Source of the DNA: an uncultured Christensenella sp.
GTDB taxonomy: Bacteria > Bacillota > Clostridia > Christensenellales > Borkfalkiaceae
Reading direction: 5' to 3'
Assembly (NCBI GenBank): GCA_910577375.1
Contig: CAJTLT010000002.1
Span: 186,001-250,000, forward strand
Length of the DNA stretch: 64,000 nucleotides
The translations under genes and the position numbers were made by a program. The notes beneath the pieces are model-generated. The model did no database searches and was not told the DNA's origin. It saw only the letters and a list, made by a program, of their open reading frames with translations. Within the stretch, counting starts at the first letter, position 1. Every line of letters begins with the position of its first letter. This document shows, piece after piece, positions 23,161 through 32,238 of this stretch.

Positions 23161-25028
23161 TTATCTTCCTTGCCTTTTTTGCCTGTGCTGACGCGTGCCG
23201 CGCTTTTTACCGAGGCAAACAGAGAGCTTGCGAATTTATCGGAAGAAAAACCTTCCGCCCATTCGGGAACGGCGTTTGCAAGATTGGAAAACTTTTTATC
23301 AACCTTTTTGCTCAGCCCCATCATCATAACGTAAGGCAGAATATCGTAATAGTATTCGGGCGTTTCGTTCATCATAAGCTCGAGGCGGGGAACTTCGACA
23401 GTGGAAATAAACTTTTTGAAGCCCAGCATTTTTCCGTAAAGCTTTTGCGCCTCTTCCGTGCGTTTGGATATAAATTTAGGCAAAACCGCCATGCCCGTAA
23501 CCAGCCAGAGCAAACATAAAACAATTAAAAAAGCATAGTCGAAAACGGGATTATACAGCATAAACGCGAACGCAAACACGGCTATAAGCGGCGCAAAGCA
23601 GCCGTAAGCGCCAAAAAAAATTATAATTCTTGCCAGCAAAACGCCGCGGGATATCTTCATCAGTATTCCGAAATTATAAAGCGCGCCCACACAGCACGCC
23701 CCGAAAACAGAGCAAAAAACACCGATAATCATAAAACCTATATTGCCGGAAACGATTGCAAAATAACTCATAAAGACGGCAACGGACAAATAACCCAGCA
23801 CGGGAACGGCGGCGCGCGCCTTTTCCACCCCGTGCGCATAAGTTACCGCGTTATCGGCCTTTTCCATAAGGCCGTACATTGCGCGGCTTATTCTGTGCCT
23901 GTGCCAGAAATTCCGCCTTTCTTTCATCTTTCTCGAAGAATAAACTTTTCCGCACGCGAAAAGCGCGTCGAAATACTCTTTTTCTTCGTCAAGGCGGTTT
24001 TGCGGCAAGGGTTTGAGTTTTTCTATAAAGATGTGGGATTTTCCGTCTTTTTTAAGTTTTACGCAACCGATATGCGCCCACTGTAAAATGAGAGTGGAAA
24101 CGTCGCGTTTTCTTGCGTAACCGTGCCAATAAGTAGAAAAATATAAAGGGTTTACGTCGGGCGGGGTATATTCCACGGTATGCAGAGGCGTACGCCCTCT
24201 GTATTTATAAGTTACCGCAATACCGACCAGCGCAAGCGCGATAACCAAACCGTAAAAAAACCAGTATTCGCTGTGATAGGGCACAACAAAAAGCCCTTTT
24301 GGAAGTTCGGCGGTTAACATAACGCGCTCCGTCATTATAAAAGAGGCGGAAATTTTGTTGCCGTCTATTGAAATACTATCTTCTTCCGAAGGTTTCCATT
24401 CCCCGCTTTCGTCAATAAGAGCAGTTTTGATTCCGTCAATGCTCCATCCCTCGGGGAAAGTCATATCGAGCGTATACCGCGTATTTTTTTTCAGCCAATA
24501 AAATCTGTCGTTGAACATAGGGAACAGCAATTCGCCGTAACCCGCCGTAACGTCGTTCGACATATCGTATATGTAACTGAAAATTACTTCGGATGTTTCT
24601 TCCGTAGAAAAAGTCTGTCCGGTGTTTATGTAAACAAAATGGTAAGAACCGTCGGGACTGATGTCGGATTTTACTTCCGCGGGGCTGCCGTTTACCGTTG
24701 CGCTCATCCCCGATATTTCCGCTACAAACTCTTTAACGGGAAATACCGAATTTTTATCGGAGCGGCTTGCAAACGTTCTCATTATACTGCGGCACATAGA
24801 GGTCTGCCCCTTTTCAACAAATTTAACGGTAAGCCTTTCGACAATTTCAATTGTTTTATCTTCTCTTACAGCCGCGTTTACTTTTATGCCGTAATAAGAA
24901 AAAATTTCTTTGCTTGCCGCGTTTGCCGCCGAAGTCTGCGGGCACAGCAAAACAACCGCGCACATTAAAAACAGCGCGGACAGTATGCATATTAAAATTT
25001 TTCCGTTAAAAAACCGTATTTTTTTCAT
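23157..25028 (-). CDS. DUF2207 membrane protein
   Basis: 623 residues from the ATG at 25028. Same plan as the next gene: signal peptide, external DUF2207 domain (YYGIKVNAAVREDKTIEIVERLTVKF), membrane helix near 255-275, cytoplasmic winged-helix-like segment (PPDVNPLYFSTYWHGYARKRDVSTLILQWAHIGCVKLKKDG), then four or so membrane helices and a basic C-terminus. It lacks the Gly-rich tail. There is no convincing Shine-Dalgarno and no separate promoter; a weak terminator separates it from the DtxR-type gene. Tandem duplication of the same family; a heteromeric envelope complex is plausible. Confidence 0.83.
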   Translation of the reverse strand: MKKIRFFNGKILICILSALFLMCAVVLLCPQTSAANAASKEIFSYYGIKVNAAVREDKTIEIVERLTVKFVEKGQTSMCRSIMRTFASRSDKNSVFPVKEFVAEISGMSATVNGSPAEVKSDISPDGSYHFVYINTGQTFSTEETSEVIFSYIYDMSNDVTAGYGELLFPMFNDRFYWLKKNTRYTLDMTFPEGWSIDGIKTALIDESGEWKPSEEDSISIDGNKISASFIMTERVMLTAELPKGLFVVPYHSEYWFFYGLVIALALVGIAVTYKYRGRTPLHTVEYTPPDVNPLYFSTYWHGYARKRDVSTLILQWAHIGCVKLKKDGKSHIFIEKLKPLPQNRLDEEKEYFDALFACGKVYSSRKMKERRNFWHRHRISRAMYGLMEKADNAVTYAHGVEKARAAVPVLGYLSVAVFMSYFAIVSGNIGFMIIGVFCSVFGACCVGALYNFGILMKISRGVLLARIIIFFGAYGCFAPLIAVFAFAFMLYNPVFDYAFLIVLCLLWLVTGMAVLPKFISKRTEEAQKLYGKMLGFKKFISTVEVPRLELMMNETPEYYYDILPYVMMMGLSKKVDKKFSNLANAVPEWAEGFSSDKFASSLFASVKSAARVSTGKKGKEDK

Positions 25029-25035
25029 ATTCAAA

Positions 25036-25061
25036 CATAAAACCCCTCTCGGCGAGAGGGG
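25036..25061 (-). terminator. Terminator after the DtxR-type gene
   Basis: CCCCTCTC/GAGAGGGG stem with a 3-nt loop followed by TTTTATG on the minus strand. The short T run suggests partial read-through into the DUF2207 genes. Confidence 0.65.
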
Positions 25062-25066
25062 TAAAA

Positions 25067-25432
25067 TTATTTTTTGTTTTCAACGTAATTTTTCATCATT
25101 AAAAAAGTCGCGTCGGAAATTATATGTTCCATTTCGCACGCGTCGGAATCCGCGTCGGCGGCGTTTACCCCGTGAGCAATCAAAAACCGCCGCATTATAC
25201 AGTGCCTTTCATAAACCTCTTCCGCGTAACGTCTGCCCTGCGGAGTAAGATAAATATGCAAGCCGTCGCAATCTATATAGTTTTCCGATTGAAGAATTTT
25301 AACCGCTTTCTGTACCGCGGGCTGGGAAACGCCGACCTTTCTTGCAACGTCTACCCTGTGAACGAACTCGTTTTCGCGCGAAAGAAGCAAAATACATTCC
25401 AGGTAATCTTCAAGCGACTTGTTACTTTTCAT
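25067..25432 (-). CDS. DtxR/MntR-family metal-dependent repressor
   Basis: 121 residues. Winged HTH opening (SLEDYLECILLLSRENEFVHRVDVARKVGVSQPAVQKAVKIL), wing (LTPQGRRYAEEVYERHCIMRRFL) and metal-site region with His, Asp, Cys and Glu (DACEMEHIISDATFLMM), as in Mn- or Fe-responsive MntR/IdeR proteins lacking the SH3 domain. The E-x-x-H of the metal site is present as EMEH. The ATG at 25432 lies exactly 6 nt after the -10 of a perfect TTGACA-17-TATAAT promoter with no Shine-Dalgarno, so a leaderless mRNA is predicted. Metal specificity cannot be read off reliably. Confidence 0.85.
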   Translation of the reverse strand: MKSNKSLEDYLECILLLSRENEFVHRVDVARKVGVSQPAVQKAVKILQSENYIDCDGLHIYLTPQGRRYAEEVYERHCIMRRFLIAHGVNAADADSDACEMEHIISDATFLMMKNYVENKK

Positions 25433-25438
25433 AAGTAT

Positions 25439-25467
25439 ATTATATAATACGCCGTAAATTTTGTCAA
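25439..25467 (-). promoter_or_regulatory. Leaderless promoter of the DtxR-type gene
   Basis: TTGACA (25467-25462), 17 bp, TATAAT (25444-25439), then 6 nt to the ATG at 25432. Confidence 0.8.
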
Positions 25468-25475
25468 TAAGGGGC

Positions 25476-26555
25476 TTATTCCTCTTCACCCGAAAGCAGG
25501 CGTTCCCTGTCCGCAATGGTCAAAGCTTCAATCATGCTTTCGATATCGCCCATAATAAATTCGCTTAAATTATACTGCGAAAGCCCTATTCTGTGGTCGG
25601 TTATGCGCCCTTGGGGGAAATTATAAGTGCGTATGCGTTCGCTTCTGTCACCCGTGCCCACAAGACTTTTTCTGTGTTCGTCGTAAGCGGAACGGTTTTG
25701 CGACGCGTAATAATCGTATAATCTCGAACGCAGAACCTTAAACGCTTTATCCTTGTTTTTAAGCTGGCTTCTTTCGTCCTGACATGTAACCACTATGCCG
25801 GTGGGAAAATGGGTTATGCGTATAGCCGTTTCCGTTTTGTTTACCTTTTGCCCGCCCGCGCCCGAAGAACGGTATACGTCAAGGCGGATATCCTCGTCTT
25901 TAATTTCAACGTCCACGTCCTCCGCTTCGGGAAGAACCGCCACGGTTGCGGTTGATGTATGAACGCGCCCCTGCGATTCCGTTTCTGGAACGCGCTGAAC
26001 ACGGTGAACGCCGCTTTCGAATTTGAGCTGTTTATACGCGTTTTTTCCGTTTACGTTGAACACGACTTCTTTTATGCCGCCGAGCTCGGTTTCGTTTATA
26101 TCCACAAGCTCAACCTTTAAACGGTGACGCTCGCAATAATTGAGATACATTCTGTAAAGCTCGTAAGCGAAAAGCGCCGCCTCTTCGCCGCCCGCCCCGC
26201 CGCGGATTTCTACAATACAGTTTCTGTCGTCGTTTTTATCCTTGGGCAAAAGCAGAATTTTAAGCTCTTCCGTAATAGCGGCAAGCTTGTTTTTGCAGTC
26301 TTCCGCCTCTTCGGAAAACATAGCCCGCATTTCGGCGTCCGCTTCGGATTTTGCGGCTTCTTCGGCTTGCAGCATCTGCCTTTCCGTTTCCGCATATTCC
26401 GCGTATTTCTGCGCCGTTTCCGAAATTTCGGACTGGGCTTTGGCAATTTTTGTCCATTCGGCGGTGTCCGAAATAACAGCAGGGTCGCTCATCTTTTCGG
26501 AAAGCTCCTCATACCGCGCGTATATATCTTTTAATTTTTCAATCATTTTAGACAT
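25476..26555 (-). CDS. prfA: Peptide chain release factor 1
   Basis: 359 residues from the ATG at 26555. Contains the peptidyl-tRNA hydrolysis motif GAGGQ within YRSSGAGGQKVNKTETAIRITH. The stop-recognition region lies before it, and the anticodon-like PxT motif of RF1 is seen as PET in RVQRVPETESQGRVHT. A second in-frame ATG lies 3 codons on, and no strong Shine-Dalgarno is seen for either. It follows the DUF1385-PrmC fusion, whose PrmC part methylates the Gln of GGQ, the usual functional pairing. Confidence 0.94.
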   Translation of the reverse strand: MSKMIEKLKDIYARYEELSEKMSDPAVISDTAEWTKIAKAQSEISETAQKYAEYAETERQMLQAEEAAKSEADAEMRAMFSEEAEDCKNKLAAITEELKILLLPKDKNDDRNCIVEIRGGAGGEEAALFAYELYRMYLNYCERHRLKVELVDINETELGGIKEVVFNVNGKNAYKQLKFESGVHRVQRVPETESQGRVHTSTATVAVLPEAEDVDVEIKDEDIRLDVYRSSGAGGQKVNKTETAIRITHFPTGIVVTCQDERSQLKNKDKAFKVLRSRLYDYYASQNRSAYDEHRKSLVGTGDRSERIRTYNFPQGRITDHRIGLSQYNLSEFIMGDIESMIEALTIADRERLLSGEEE

Positions 26556-26637
26556 AAATAAATAATTTCCCGCGCTTATAACGCTTTTTAAATATGCGCG
26601 GGTTTTGCATACCCGCGCCAACAGAGATTTTCCGAAT

Positions 26638-28461
26638 TTAAAATACTATTTTTACAAATCTTTCAACGCCCGCGAAGTCCTTTAAAACAATCGCGTAATC
26701 GCGCTTTGAAAAAATCTGCAATATATCGTTTGCCTGCCCCTCGCCGCATTCCATAATGAGCATGCCGTCTTTGGCAAGGTAGCTTTTTACGTCTTTGGCT
26801 ATTCTGCGGTAAAAATCAAGCCCGTCGTCGCCGCCGTCAAGCGCAACGCGCGGTTCGTTTTCCCGCACTTCTTTCTGTATATAGGGAATTTCCCCGCTTT
26901 TGATATAGGGAGGATTGCAGGCGATTATATTAAATCTGCCGCGCACGTTTGAAAACAAATCGCTTTGCACAAAAGTAACGTTAACGTCGTTTAACCGTGC
27001 GTTTTCCTGTGCGAGCATAATAGCCGCGTCAGACACATCCGCCGCCGTTACCGAAACGTTCTTCTTTTTAAGCGCCTTTGCAACAGATACGGCAATACAG
27101 CCCGAACCCGTGCACATATCTAGGATTTTATCGCCTTCTTCCGCGCTTTTAACAACGCTGTCTGCAAGAATTTCGGTTTCCGGTCTTGGAATGAGAGCGC
27201 GCTCGTCAACCTTTATTTTACAGCCGTAGAATTCGGTATCGCCTATAATGTACCAAAGCGGTCTGCCCGTAAGCCGTTTTTCAACTATTTCTCTTATTTT
27301 TTTGCTTTCCGAAGGTTTAACCGTGCGTTCGTTTTTAAGCTCGCTGCGCTTTATATCAAGTACAAGAGAATAAATCCATTCCGCGTCGCTTTCGTCTATT
27401 TCGTTTTCCGCAAACTGCTTTTTGGTTTCTTCAAGCATTTTGGAAAGTATTCCGTCGGTTACGAACGTGGTTTCAGGAATTTCGGGGTTATCGTCCATTT
27501 CAAGCACCTTATTGAACGCCGCTATTGCGACTTCGAGCATATCTTCTTCGGGTTCGCGCGTAGTCAGCGTTTTTTGAAGAAGCTTTCCGGGGGCTTTGAA
27601 AATGTTAACGAACTTATTATCGAACTTTGCGAGGAGCTTTAAAACCTCGTAAGACACGCCCGCTATAAGGGGCAACAGAATTATTTCAAGCCCTAAATTG
27701 ATAAAAAACCTTGCAATGCGGTTTGTAACATCGGGTATAAGCTCATAAAATCCCCAGGTGACAAGAGAGATAATAACGATATTTATTATAAGTACGATAA
27801 ACAGAAAAGAAGTGCCGCACCTGTCGTGTATGCGGGAACATTCCTTTACCTTTTCGGGCGTAAGCTCAACGCCGCGCTCGTACGCGTTTATCGTTTTATG
27901 TTCCGCGCCGTGATACATATACAGCCGACGGATATCCTTTAAAAGAAGGATTATTCCGAGATAGGCAAGAAAAATAGCAAGCTTAAACACGCCCAGAAGA
28001 ACGAATTCCCAAACGTTGCCCTGCACGGGAGGAATAAGCGTTATTAAAAAGCGGGGCAGAAAAATAAACAAAGCCAGCGCAAGCGCAACGCCGATTGCCG
28101 CGGAAAACACGGTAAGCACGTCCATAACGCTCACTTTAAACTTTTCGGCAAACCATTTCTGCACTTTGCCGCCTTCTTCGTCGTCCTCGCCGTAAACCTT
28201 TGCAGAACGCATCAAAGCTTTCGTTCCCGAAACAAGCGAAGAAAACAGATTGACCACGCCGCGAACAAAAGGAATTTTGGAGGCTTTTTTCACCCCCTCG
28301 CTTTTGTTGAGCCGCTTTGCTTCAATCTGGATTTCGCCGTTCGGGTCGCGCACTGCGGTGGCCATGCAGGTCTTGCCCATCATCATGACGCCTTCAAGAA
28401 CCGCCTGTCCGCCGATATACGTTCCGCATTTTTTATTTTTCTTTTCTCTACTCTTCGACAT
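26638..28461 (-). CDS. prmC: Fusion of DUF1385 membrane protein and release-factor methyltransferase PrmC
   Basis: 607 residues in one frame. Residues 1 to ~310 are DUF1385 (YqhQ-like): GGQAVLEGVMMMG near the start, about four membrane helices, and YHGAEHKTINAYE, a conserved His/Glu motif. Residues ~320-607 are PrmC: the substrate helix region (SDAEWIYSLVLDIKRSEL), the SAM-binding ILDMCTGSGCIAVSVAKAL and the catalytic NPPY near 519. PrmC methylates the GGQ glutamine of RF1/RF2. No stop, start or ribosome site interrupts the junction. The fusion would tether PrmC to the membrane. prfA follows immediately. Confidence 0.9.
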   Translation of the reverse strand: MSKSREKKNKKCGTYIGGQAVLEGVMMMGKTCMATAVRDPNGEIQIEAKRLNKSEGVKKASKIPFVRGVVNLFSSLVSGTKALMRSAKVYGEDDEEGGKVQKWFAEKFKVSVMDVLTVFSAAIGVALALALFIFLPRFLITLIPPVQGNVWEFVLLGVFKLAIFLAYLGIILLLKDIRRLYMYHGAEHKTINAYERGVELTPEKVKECSRIHDRCGTSFLFIVLIINIVIISLVTWGFYELIPDVTNRIARFFINLGLEIILLPLIAGVSYEVLKLLAKFDNKFVNIFKAPGKLLQKTLTTREPEEDMLEVAIAAFNKVLEMDDNPEIPETTFVTDGILSKMLEETKKQFAENEIDESDAEWIYSLVLDIKRSELKNERTVKPSESKKIREIVEKRLTGRPLWYIIGDTEFYGCKIKVDERALIPRPETEILADSVVKSAEEGDKILDMCTGSGCIAVSVAKALKKKNVSVTAADVSDAAIMLAQENARLNDVNVTFVQSDLFSNVRGRFNIIACNPPYIKSGEIPYIQKEVRENEPRVALDGGDDGLDFYRRIAKDVKSYLAKDGMLIMECGEGQANDILQIFSKRDYAIVLKDFAGVERFVKIVF

Positions 28462-28502
28462 TTTTCCGCTTCCGACGACAATTTTTTAAAAAAGGTTTAA
28501 AA

Positions 28503-28533
28503 AGAATTATAGCTCCAACGGTTATTGGAGCTA
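28503..28533 (-). terminator. Terminator of rpmE
   Basis: TAGCTCCAA (28510-28518) pairs with TTGGAGCTA (28525-28533), followed on the minus strand by a T-rich tract (ATAATTCTTTTT). Confidence 0.75.
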
Positions 28534-28548
28534 ATGGATTTTCTGAAA

Positions 28549-28752
28549 TTAAAGTTTGTATTTTCTGTTGAACTTTTCCACACGGCCGCCGGTGTCTACC
28601 AACTTTTGTTTACCCGTAAAGAAGGGGTGGCACTTATTGCAGATATCCACCTTTAAAGTTTCCGTATTTTTGGTTGTTCCGGTCTTGAACGTAGCTCCGC
28701 AAGCGCATACGACCGTAACCTCATGATAATCGGGATGTATCTCGGGCTTCAT
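28549..28752 (-). CDS. rpmE: Large ribosomal subunit protein bL31, Zn-binding form
   Basis: 67 residues from the ATG at 28752 (GAGGTG 5 nt upstream; the longer frame is only read-through of the leader). MKPEIHPDYHEVTVVCACGATF and KVDICNKCHPFFTGKQKLVDTGGRVEKF are diagnostic. Four Cys/His ligands (CAC...CNKCH) make this the C+ zinc form rather than the zinc-free YtiA paralogue. Own promoter TTGACT-17-TATAAT at 28789-28817. Confidence 0.95.
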   Translation of the reverse strand: MKPEIHPDYHEVTVVCACGATFKTGTTKNTETLKVDICNKCHPFFTGKQKLVDTGGRVEKFNRKYKL

Positions 28753-28788
28753 ACTTTCACCTCGCTTAATTTCTTCGTTAGCTTTTCT

Positions 28789-28817
28789 ATTATATAACAA
28801 CAAAATTTTATAGTCAA
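28789..28817 (-). promoter_or_regulatory. rpmE promoter
   Basis: TTGACT (28817-28812), 17 bp, TATAAT (28794-28789) on the minus strand. Confidence 0.75.
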
Positions 28818-28886
28818 TTGATTTTGCCCCGCAAATCGGGAAAAATATGAGCGGTTTGCCGCAGAATAAAATTATGGGATTTTTAG

Positions 28887-28915
28887 TTGCAAAAATAAGA
28901 GGTTTAGCGTATAAT
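28887..28915 (+). promoter_or_regulatory. Promoter of the MDR dehydrogenase gene
   Basis: TTGCAA (28887-28892), 17 bp, TATAAT (28910-28915), 12 nt before the ATG. The leader would be about 5 nt with no room for a ribosome site. Confidence 0.7.
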
Positions 28916-28927
28916 GGTCAATAAGTT

Positions 28928-29947
28928 ATGGAAAGTTGGATTTTAAAAGGCGTAAAAAACCTTGTAAACGAACCCCAAAGCGTAAATATCACTTCCCCCA
29001 CGCAGGTTAAAGTAAAGGTTTCGCACCTGCTTATAACCGAAGCCGACAAACTTTTATACGAAGGCGTTATAAAAGCTAAATATCCAAAAATCCCCGGGCG
29101 CGCCGCAGTAGGCATAGTTACCGAGGCGGGTTCGGGCTGTTACGGCGTGGAAAAGGGCATGCGCGTTTATTTCGAACCGACGCGCGCATGCGGCGAATGC
29201 CTTGCGTGCAAAAGCGGCAAAACCAAAGACTGCGCGTCGTTTATTTCGGCGGGCAGGGATTTCGACGGGTTTATGCGCGACTTTGTGGTATGCGAATACA
29301 ACGAAGTTGCCCCCTTGCCCGATTCGGTGGACAATATTCTTGCGCTTTGCATAGAAAACGTAGCTATTGCGGAAAATATTTACGATAAATTAAATCTTTC
29401 CGCAGGTCAAAGAGTTGCAGTCGTCGGCGCAGACGCCGAGGGAATACTTCTCGCACAAGTACTCTTATACCACAAGATTATCCCCGTGGTTATAGACAAC
29501 AATCCCTCCAATCTGGAAAGAGCGAAAAAGTACGGAATATTCTATGCTTTTTCCGCCGACGACGAGCTTGAAACCAACCTTGCAAACGCTACCAGCGGGA
29601 ATTTGTGCGACGCCGCTGTTTTCTGCGCTACCACAAAGCTCCCCCTTGCGCTTGCCGCAAGGCTTATAGGCAAAGGCAAAACCATTGTTTTAAGTTGCAA
29701 TTCGATTATGAACGCAAACCTGCCCGCGAACGAAGTTCTTGAAAAGAACCTCACGGTTATAGGCGTTTCAAACGCTTACGGATATACCGACGCGGTAATC
29801 AATATGCTTGTTCAGGGCGCCGTAAATATCGACTTGTTCGAAAAGAAAATTCTTACCGAATACGACGCCGCCGCGCTTTTGGAAGAGAGAGTGCAAAACC
29901 CTTCTTATCCGAAGAATACGATGACTATTTTGAAAATGGTTATCTGA
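28928..29947 (+). CDS. Medium-chain (Zn-type) alcohol dehydrogenase family protein
   Basis: 339 residues with the GroES-like N-domain and Rossmann C-domain of the MDR superfamily. The structural zinc loop is present (TRACGECLACKSGKTKDC: four Cys). The usual catalytic GHE motif is replaced by GRAAVGIV, and the first catalytic Cys is not obvious, so substrate and zinc catalysis are uncertain. The cofactor loop is VAVVGADAEGILLAQV, with an Asp (VVIDNN) that favours NAD(H). The closest overall pattern is threonine/sorbitol dehydrogenase-like. It is near-leaderless and is followed by the cardiolipin synthase after 19 nt. Confidence 0.78.
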   Translation: MESWILKGVKNLVNEPQSVNITSPTQVKVKVSHLLITEADKLLYEGVIKAKYPKIPGRAAVGIVTEAGSGCYGVEKGMRVYFEPTRACGECLACKSGKTKDCASFISAGRDFDGFMRDFVVCEYNEVAPLPDSVDNILALCIENVAIAENIYDKLNLSAGQRVAVVGADAEGILLAQVLLYHKIIPVVIDNNPSNLERAKKYGIFYAFSADDELETNLANATSGNLCDAAVFCATTKLPLALAARLIGKGKTIVLSCNSIMNANLPANEVLEKNLTVIGVSNAYGYTDAVINMLVQGAVNIDLFEKKILTEYDAAALLEERVQNPSYPKNTMTILKMVI

Positions 29948-29966
29948 CTGAACGCGCGTACATATC

Positions 29967-31385
29967 ATGCGCAAATTCCCCGAAATACTTTTCAAACTCA
30001 ATTTCTGGATACTGTTTTTAATTGCGGCGCAGGTTGCCGCAATTATTTTTTTAGCGTTTTATATACCTTACTTTCTGCCGGTGGCGCTCACTTTCGTTAT
30101 AGTATGGCTGCTTTCCGCCGTATGCGCGGCACTGTTGTTTGCACGCAAAGGCTCTGCGGACGTAAAGTGCGTGTGGTTCGTAATAATAGCCGCAGTGCCC
30201 GTGGCGGGGGCGTTAATTTATCTTCTTGCCACGGTAAAGCGCAGTCCGCACGCAATTCTTACCGTTAAAAAAGAGGGCGAAAACGGCATATATTCGGCAG
30301 CCAACGCTCTTTGCGGCACTTGTTCGGCGGGCTATTCCGCCGCAAAATATTTTGAAAACGGAACGGAATTTTTCTCGTCCGCAATACCCGCAATAAAGGG
30401 CGCGAAAAAGAACGTTTATATGGAATTTTTCATAATTTCCCGCGGGCATATATTCAATTCTTTAATTCAGGCTTTGGAAACGGCGGCGGCAAACGGCGCG
30501 GAAATAAAGATTATTCTCGACGGCGTAGGTTCCGCGTTCCGCGTAAACAAAAAGGATTTGAAACGGTTAAAAACCGTTGGCGCGGAGGTTAAAATATTCC
30601 ACAAGCTCACGCCTTTCCCCCACGCGAAAATCAACGTGCGCGACCACCGCAAAATTATAGCTATCGACGGAAAAACGGCATATACAGGCGGGGTAAACCT
30701 CGCCGACGAATACGCAAACATCGTTTTGCCCCACGGATACTGGAAAGATACGGGCGTTGCGGTTTACGGAAGCGCGGCAAAGATATTCGAGGGAATGTTC
30801 CTTTCTATGTGGCACGGAAAATACGAAATGTCCGCGCCCGATTTAAACCCAGAAGAAAAGCTTTGTCTGCCTTTTTACGACAGCCCTCCTCACCGTTCTT
30901 TTTGCGAGGACGCTTATATTTCCGCCATATATTCCTCGCGGGAACGCGTGCATATCTTCACGCCGTATTTCTGCGTGAGCGACAAAACCGCCGCGGCGCT
31001 GGCTTTTACCGCGCAGCGCGGGGTAGACGTGAAAATCATAATCCCGCACATACCGGATAAAAAATATGCGTTTGAAATTTCAAAAGCATTTGCGCGGACT
31101 TTAACGGAAAGCGGCGTGAAATTTTTTGAATTCACCCCCGGTTTTATGCACGCAAAAAGCCTTATATGCGACAACAAAGTATTTTTAGGCAGTTACAATT
31201 TCGATTTCCGTTCAACCCGCTACAACTACGAATGCGGAATTCTTTTCGAAAAGGATATCTGTAACGAAGTCGAGCGGGATTTCCAAAACTGCCTTGCGCT
31301 TTCTATGCCGCTGACCGAAGGAAAGCTTTCCCGTCTTAAACGTACTTCACGGTTTATTCTGCGGTTTTTCGCGCCGCTCATATAG
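29967..31385 (+). CDS. Cardiolipin synthase (phospholipase D family)
   Basis: 472 residues. Two N-terminal membrane helices (~12-60 and ~67-90) are followed by two phospholipase D domains. HKD motif 1 is HRKIIAID near residue 227, with GGVN after it; motif 2 is HAKSLICD near residue 394, with GSYNFDFRS. It joins two phosphatidylglycerols to cardiolipin at the membrane. There is no Shine-Dalgarno near the ATG; co-transcription with the dehydrogenase 19 nt upstream is likely. Several Cls paralogues exist in Firmicutes, so I give no number. Confidence 0.9.
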   Translation: MRKFPEILFKLNFWILFLIAAQVAAIIFLAFYIPYFLPVALTFVIVWLLSAVCAALLFARKGSADVKCVWFVIIAAVPVAGALIYLLATVKRSPHAILTVKKEGENGIYSAANALCGTCSAGYSAAKYFENGTEFFSSAIPAIKGAKKNVYMEFFIISRGHIFNSLIQALETAAANGAEIKIILDGVGSAFRVNKKDLKRLKTVGAEVKIFHKLTPFPHAKINVRDHRKIIAIDGKTAYTGGVNLADEYANIVLPHGYWKDTGVAVYGSAAKIFEGMFLSMWHGKYEMSAPDLNPEEKLCLPFYDSPPHRSFCEDAYISAIYSSRERVHIFTPYFCVSDKTAAALAFTAQRGVDVKIIIPHIPDKKYAFEISKAFARTLTESGVKFFEFTPGFMHAKSLICDNKVFLGSYNFDFRSTRYNYECGILFEKDICNEVERDFQNCLALSMPLTEGKLSRLKRTSRFILRFFAPLI

Positions 31386-31411
31386 TTTGAGATTACCGCG
31401 CGGCAACAAGA

Positions 31412-31440
31412 TTGACAAAACCGCCCGATGCAGATATAAT
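31412..31440 (+). promoter_or_regulatory. Leaderless promoter of the HAD gene
   Basis: TTGACA (31412-31417), 17 bp, TATAAT (31435-31440): perfect consensus, and 6 nt from the -10 to the ATG at 31447. Confidence 0.8.
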
Positions 31441-31446
31441 GGGCAT

Positions 31447-32238
31447 ATGATTAAACTTATTGCGTCCGATTTGGACGGAACGTTGTTTCCGCCGCATAAG
31501 GGCGTTCCCGAAGAAACCTTTTCCATAATAGAAAAGCTCTATGAAAAAGGAATTATTTTCGTACCCGCCAGCGGAAGGCAGCTGCCGAATTTAAAAAAGC
31601 TGTTCGCACCCGTACTCGATAAAATAGCTATAATTGCCGAAAACGGCGGCACGGTATGGTTTAACGGACAAATTATTTACAGCAACCCTACGCCCTGCGC
31701 GGACGTTGAACGCGCGCTCACCGCGTTGAAAACCGGTAAAGGACTTTATCCCCTTTTGTCTTGTTCGGACTGTGCGTATTACGAAAGCGAAAACCCTGCT
31801 TTTGCCGAAGTAGTCAAAAGGTCTTATTCTTCCTGCAAAAAGGTTGAAAACCTTTGTGAAACGGCGCAAACCGCAGACGTTTTGAAAATTTCCGTTTGGG
31901 ACGAAACGCCGCCGAGCGCAACGCACGGCGAACCGTTGCTTGCGCCGATGCTTCCCGATTTGCGGGTTATCGCCTCCGGTTATGACTGGTTGGATATTTC
32001 AAAAAAAGCAGCAAATAAGGGATTGGCTCTTGCTCATCTTATGCGCGAATTAAACGTTAAAAAAGACGAATGCGAAGCATACGGCGACCATATGAACGAT
32101 TATGAAATGCTTTGCACTTGCGGCAAGCCTTTTGTTACGGCAAACGCTTTTGCGGGATTAAAAAAGACGTTTAAAACCGAAATTCCGTCAAATGCGGATT
32201 ACGGTGTTATTAAAAGATTAAAGGAGCATTTGCAATGA
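31447..32238 (+). CDS. HAD-superfamily hydrolase, Cof type
   Basis: 263 residues. HAD motif I is DLDGTLF (nucleophile Asp8, Asp10), motif II is PASGRQ, and the C-terminal motif IV region is AYGDHMNDYEML; the C2B cap of Cof/YidA phosphatases lies between. Probably a sugar-phosphate or flavin-phosphate phosphatase; substrate not deducible. The frame reaches further upstream but a perfect promoter occupies that part. The ATG at 31447 lies 6 nt after the -10 and lacks a Shine-Dalgarno, so the mRNA is leaderless by prediction. Overlaps the next gene by 4 nt. Confidence 0.88.
   Translation: MIKLIASDLDGTLFPPHKGVPEETFSIIEKLYEKGIIFVPASGRQLPNLKKLFAPVLDKIAIIAENGGTVWFNGQIIYSNPTPCADVERALTALKTGKGLYPLLSCSDCAYYESENPAFAEVVKRSYSSCKKVENLCETAQTADVLKISVWDETPPSATHGEPLLAPMLPDLRVIASGYDWLDISKKAANKGLALAHLMRELNVKKDECEAYGDHMNDYEMLCTCGKPFVTANAFAGLKKTFKTEIPSNADYGVIKRLKEHLQ

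Noticed and set aside
26596..26618. Terminator between the PrmC fusion and prfA
   Set aside because: An 8-bp GC hairpin exists but no T run follows on the minus strand, so it is more likely a processing or incidental hairpin.
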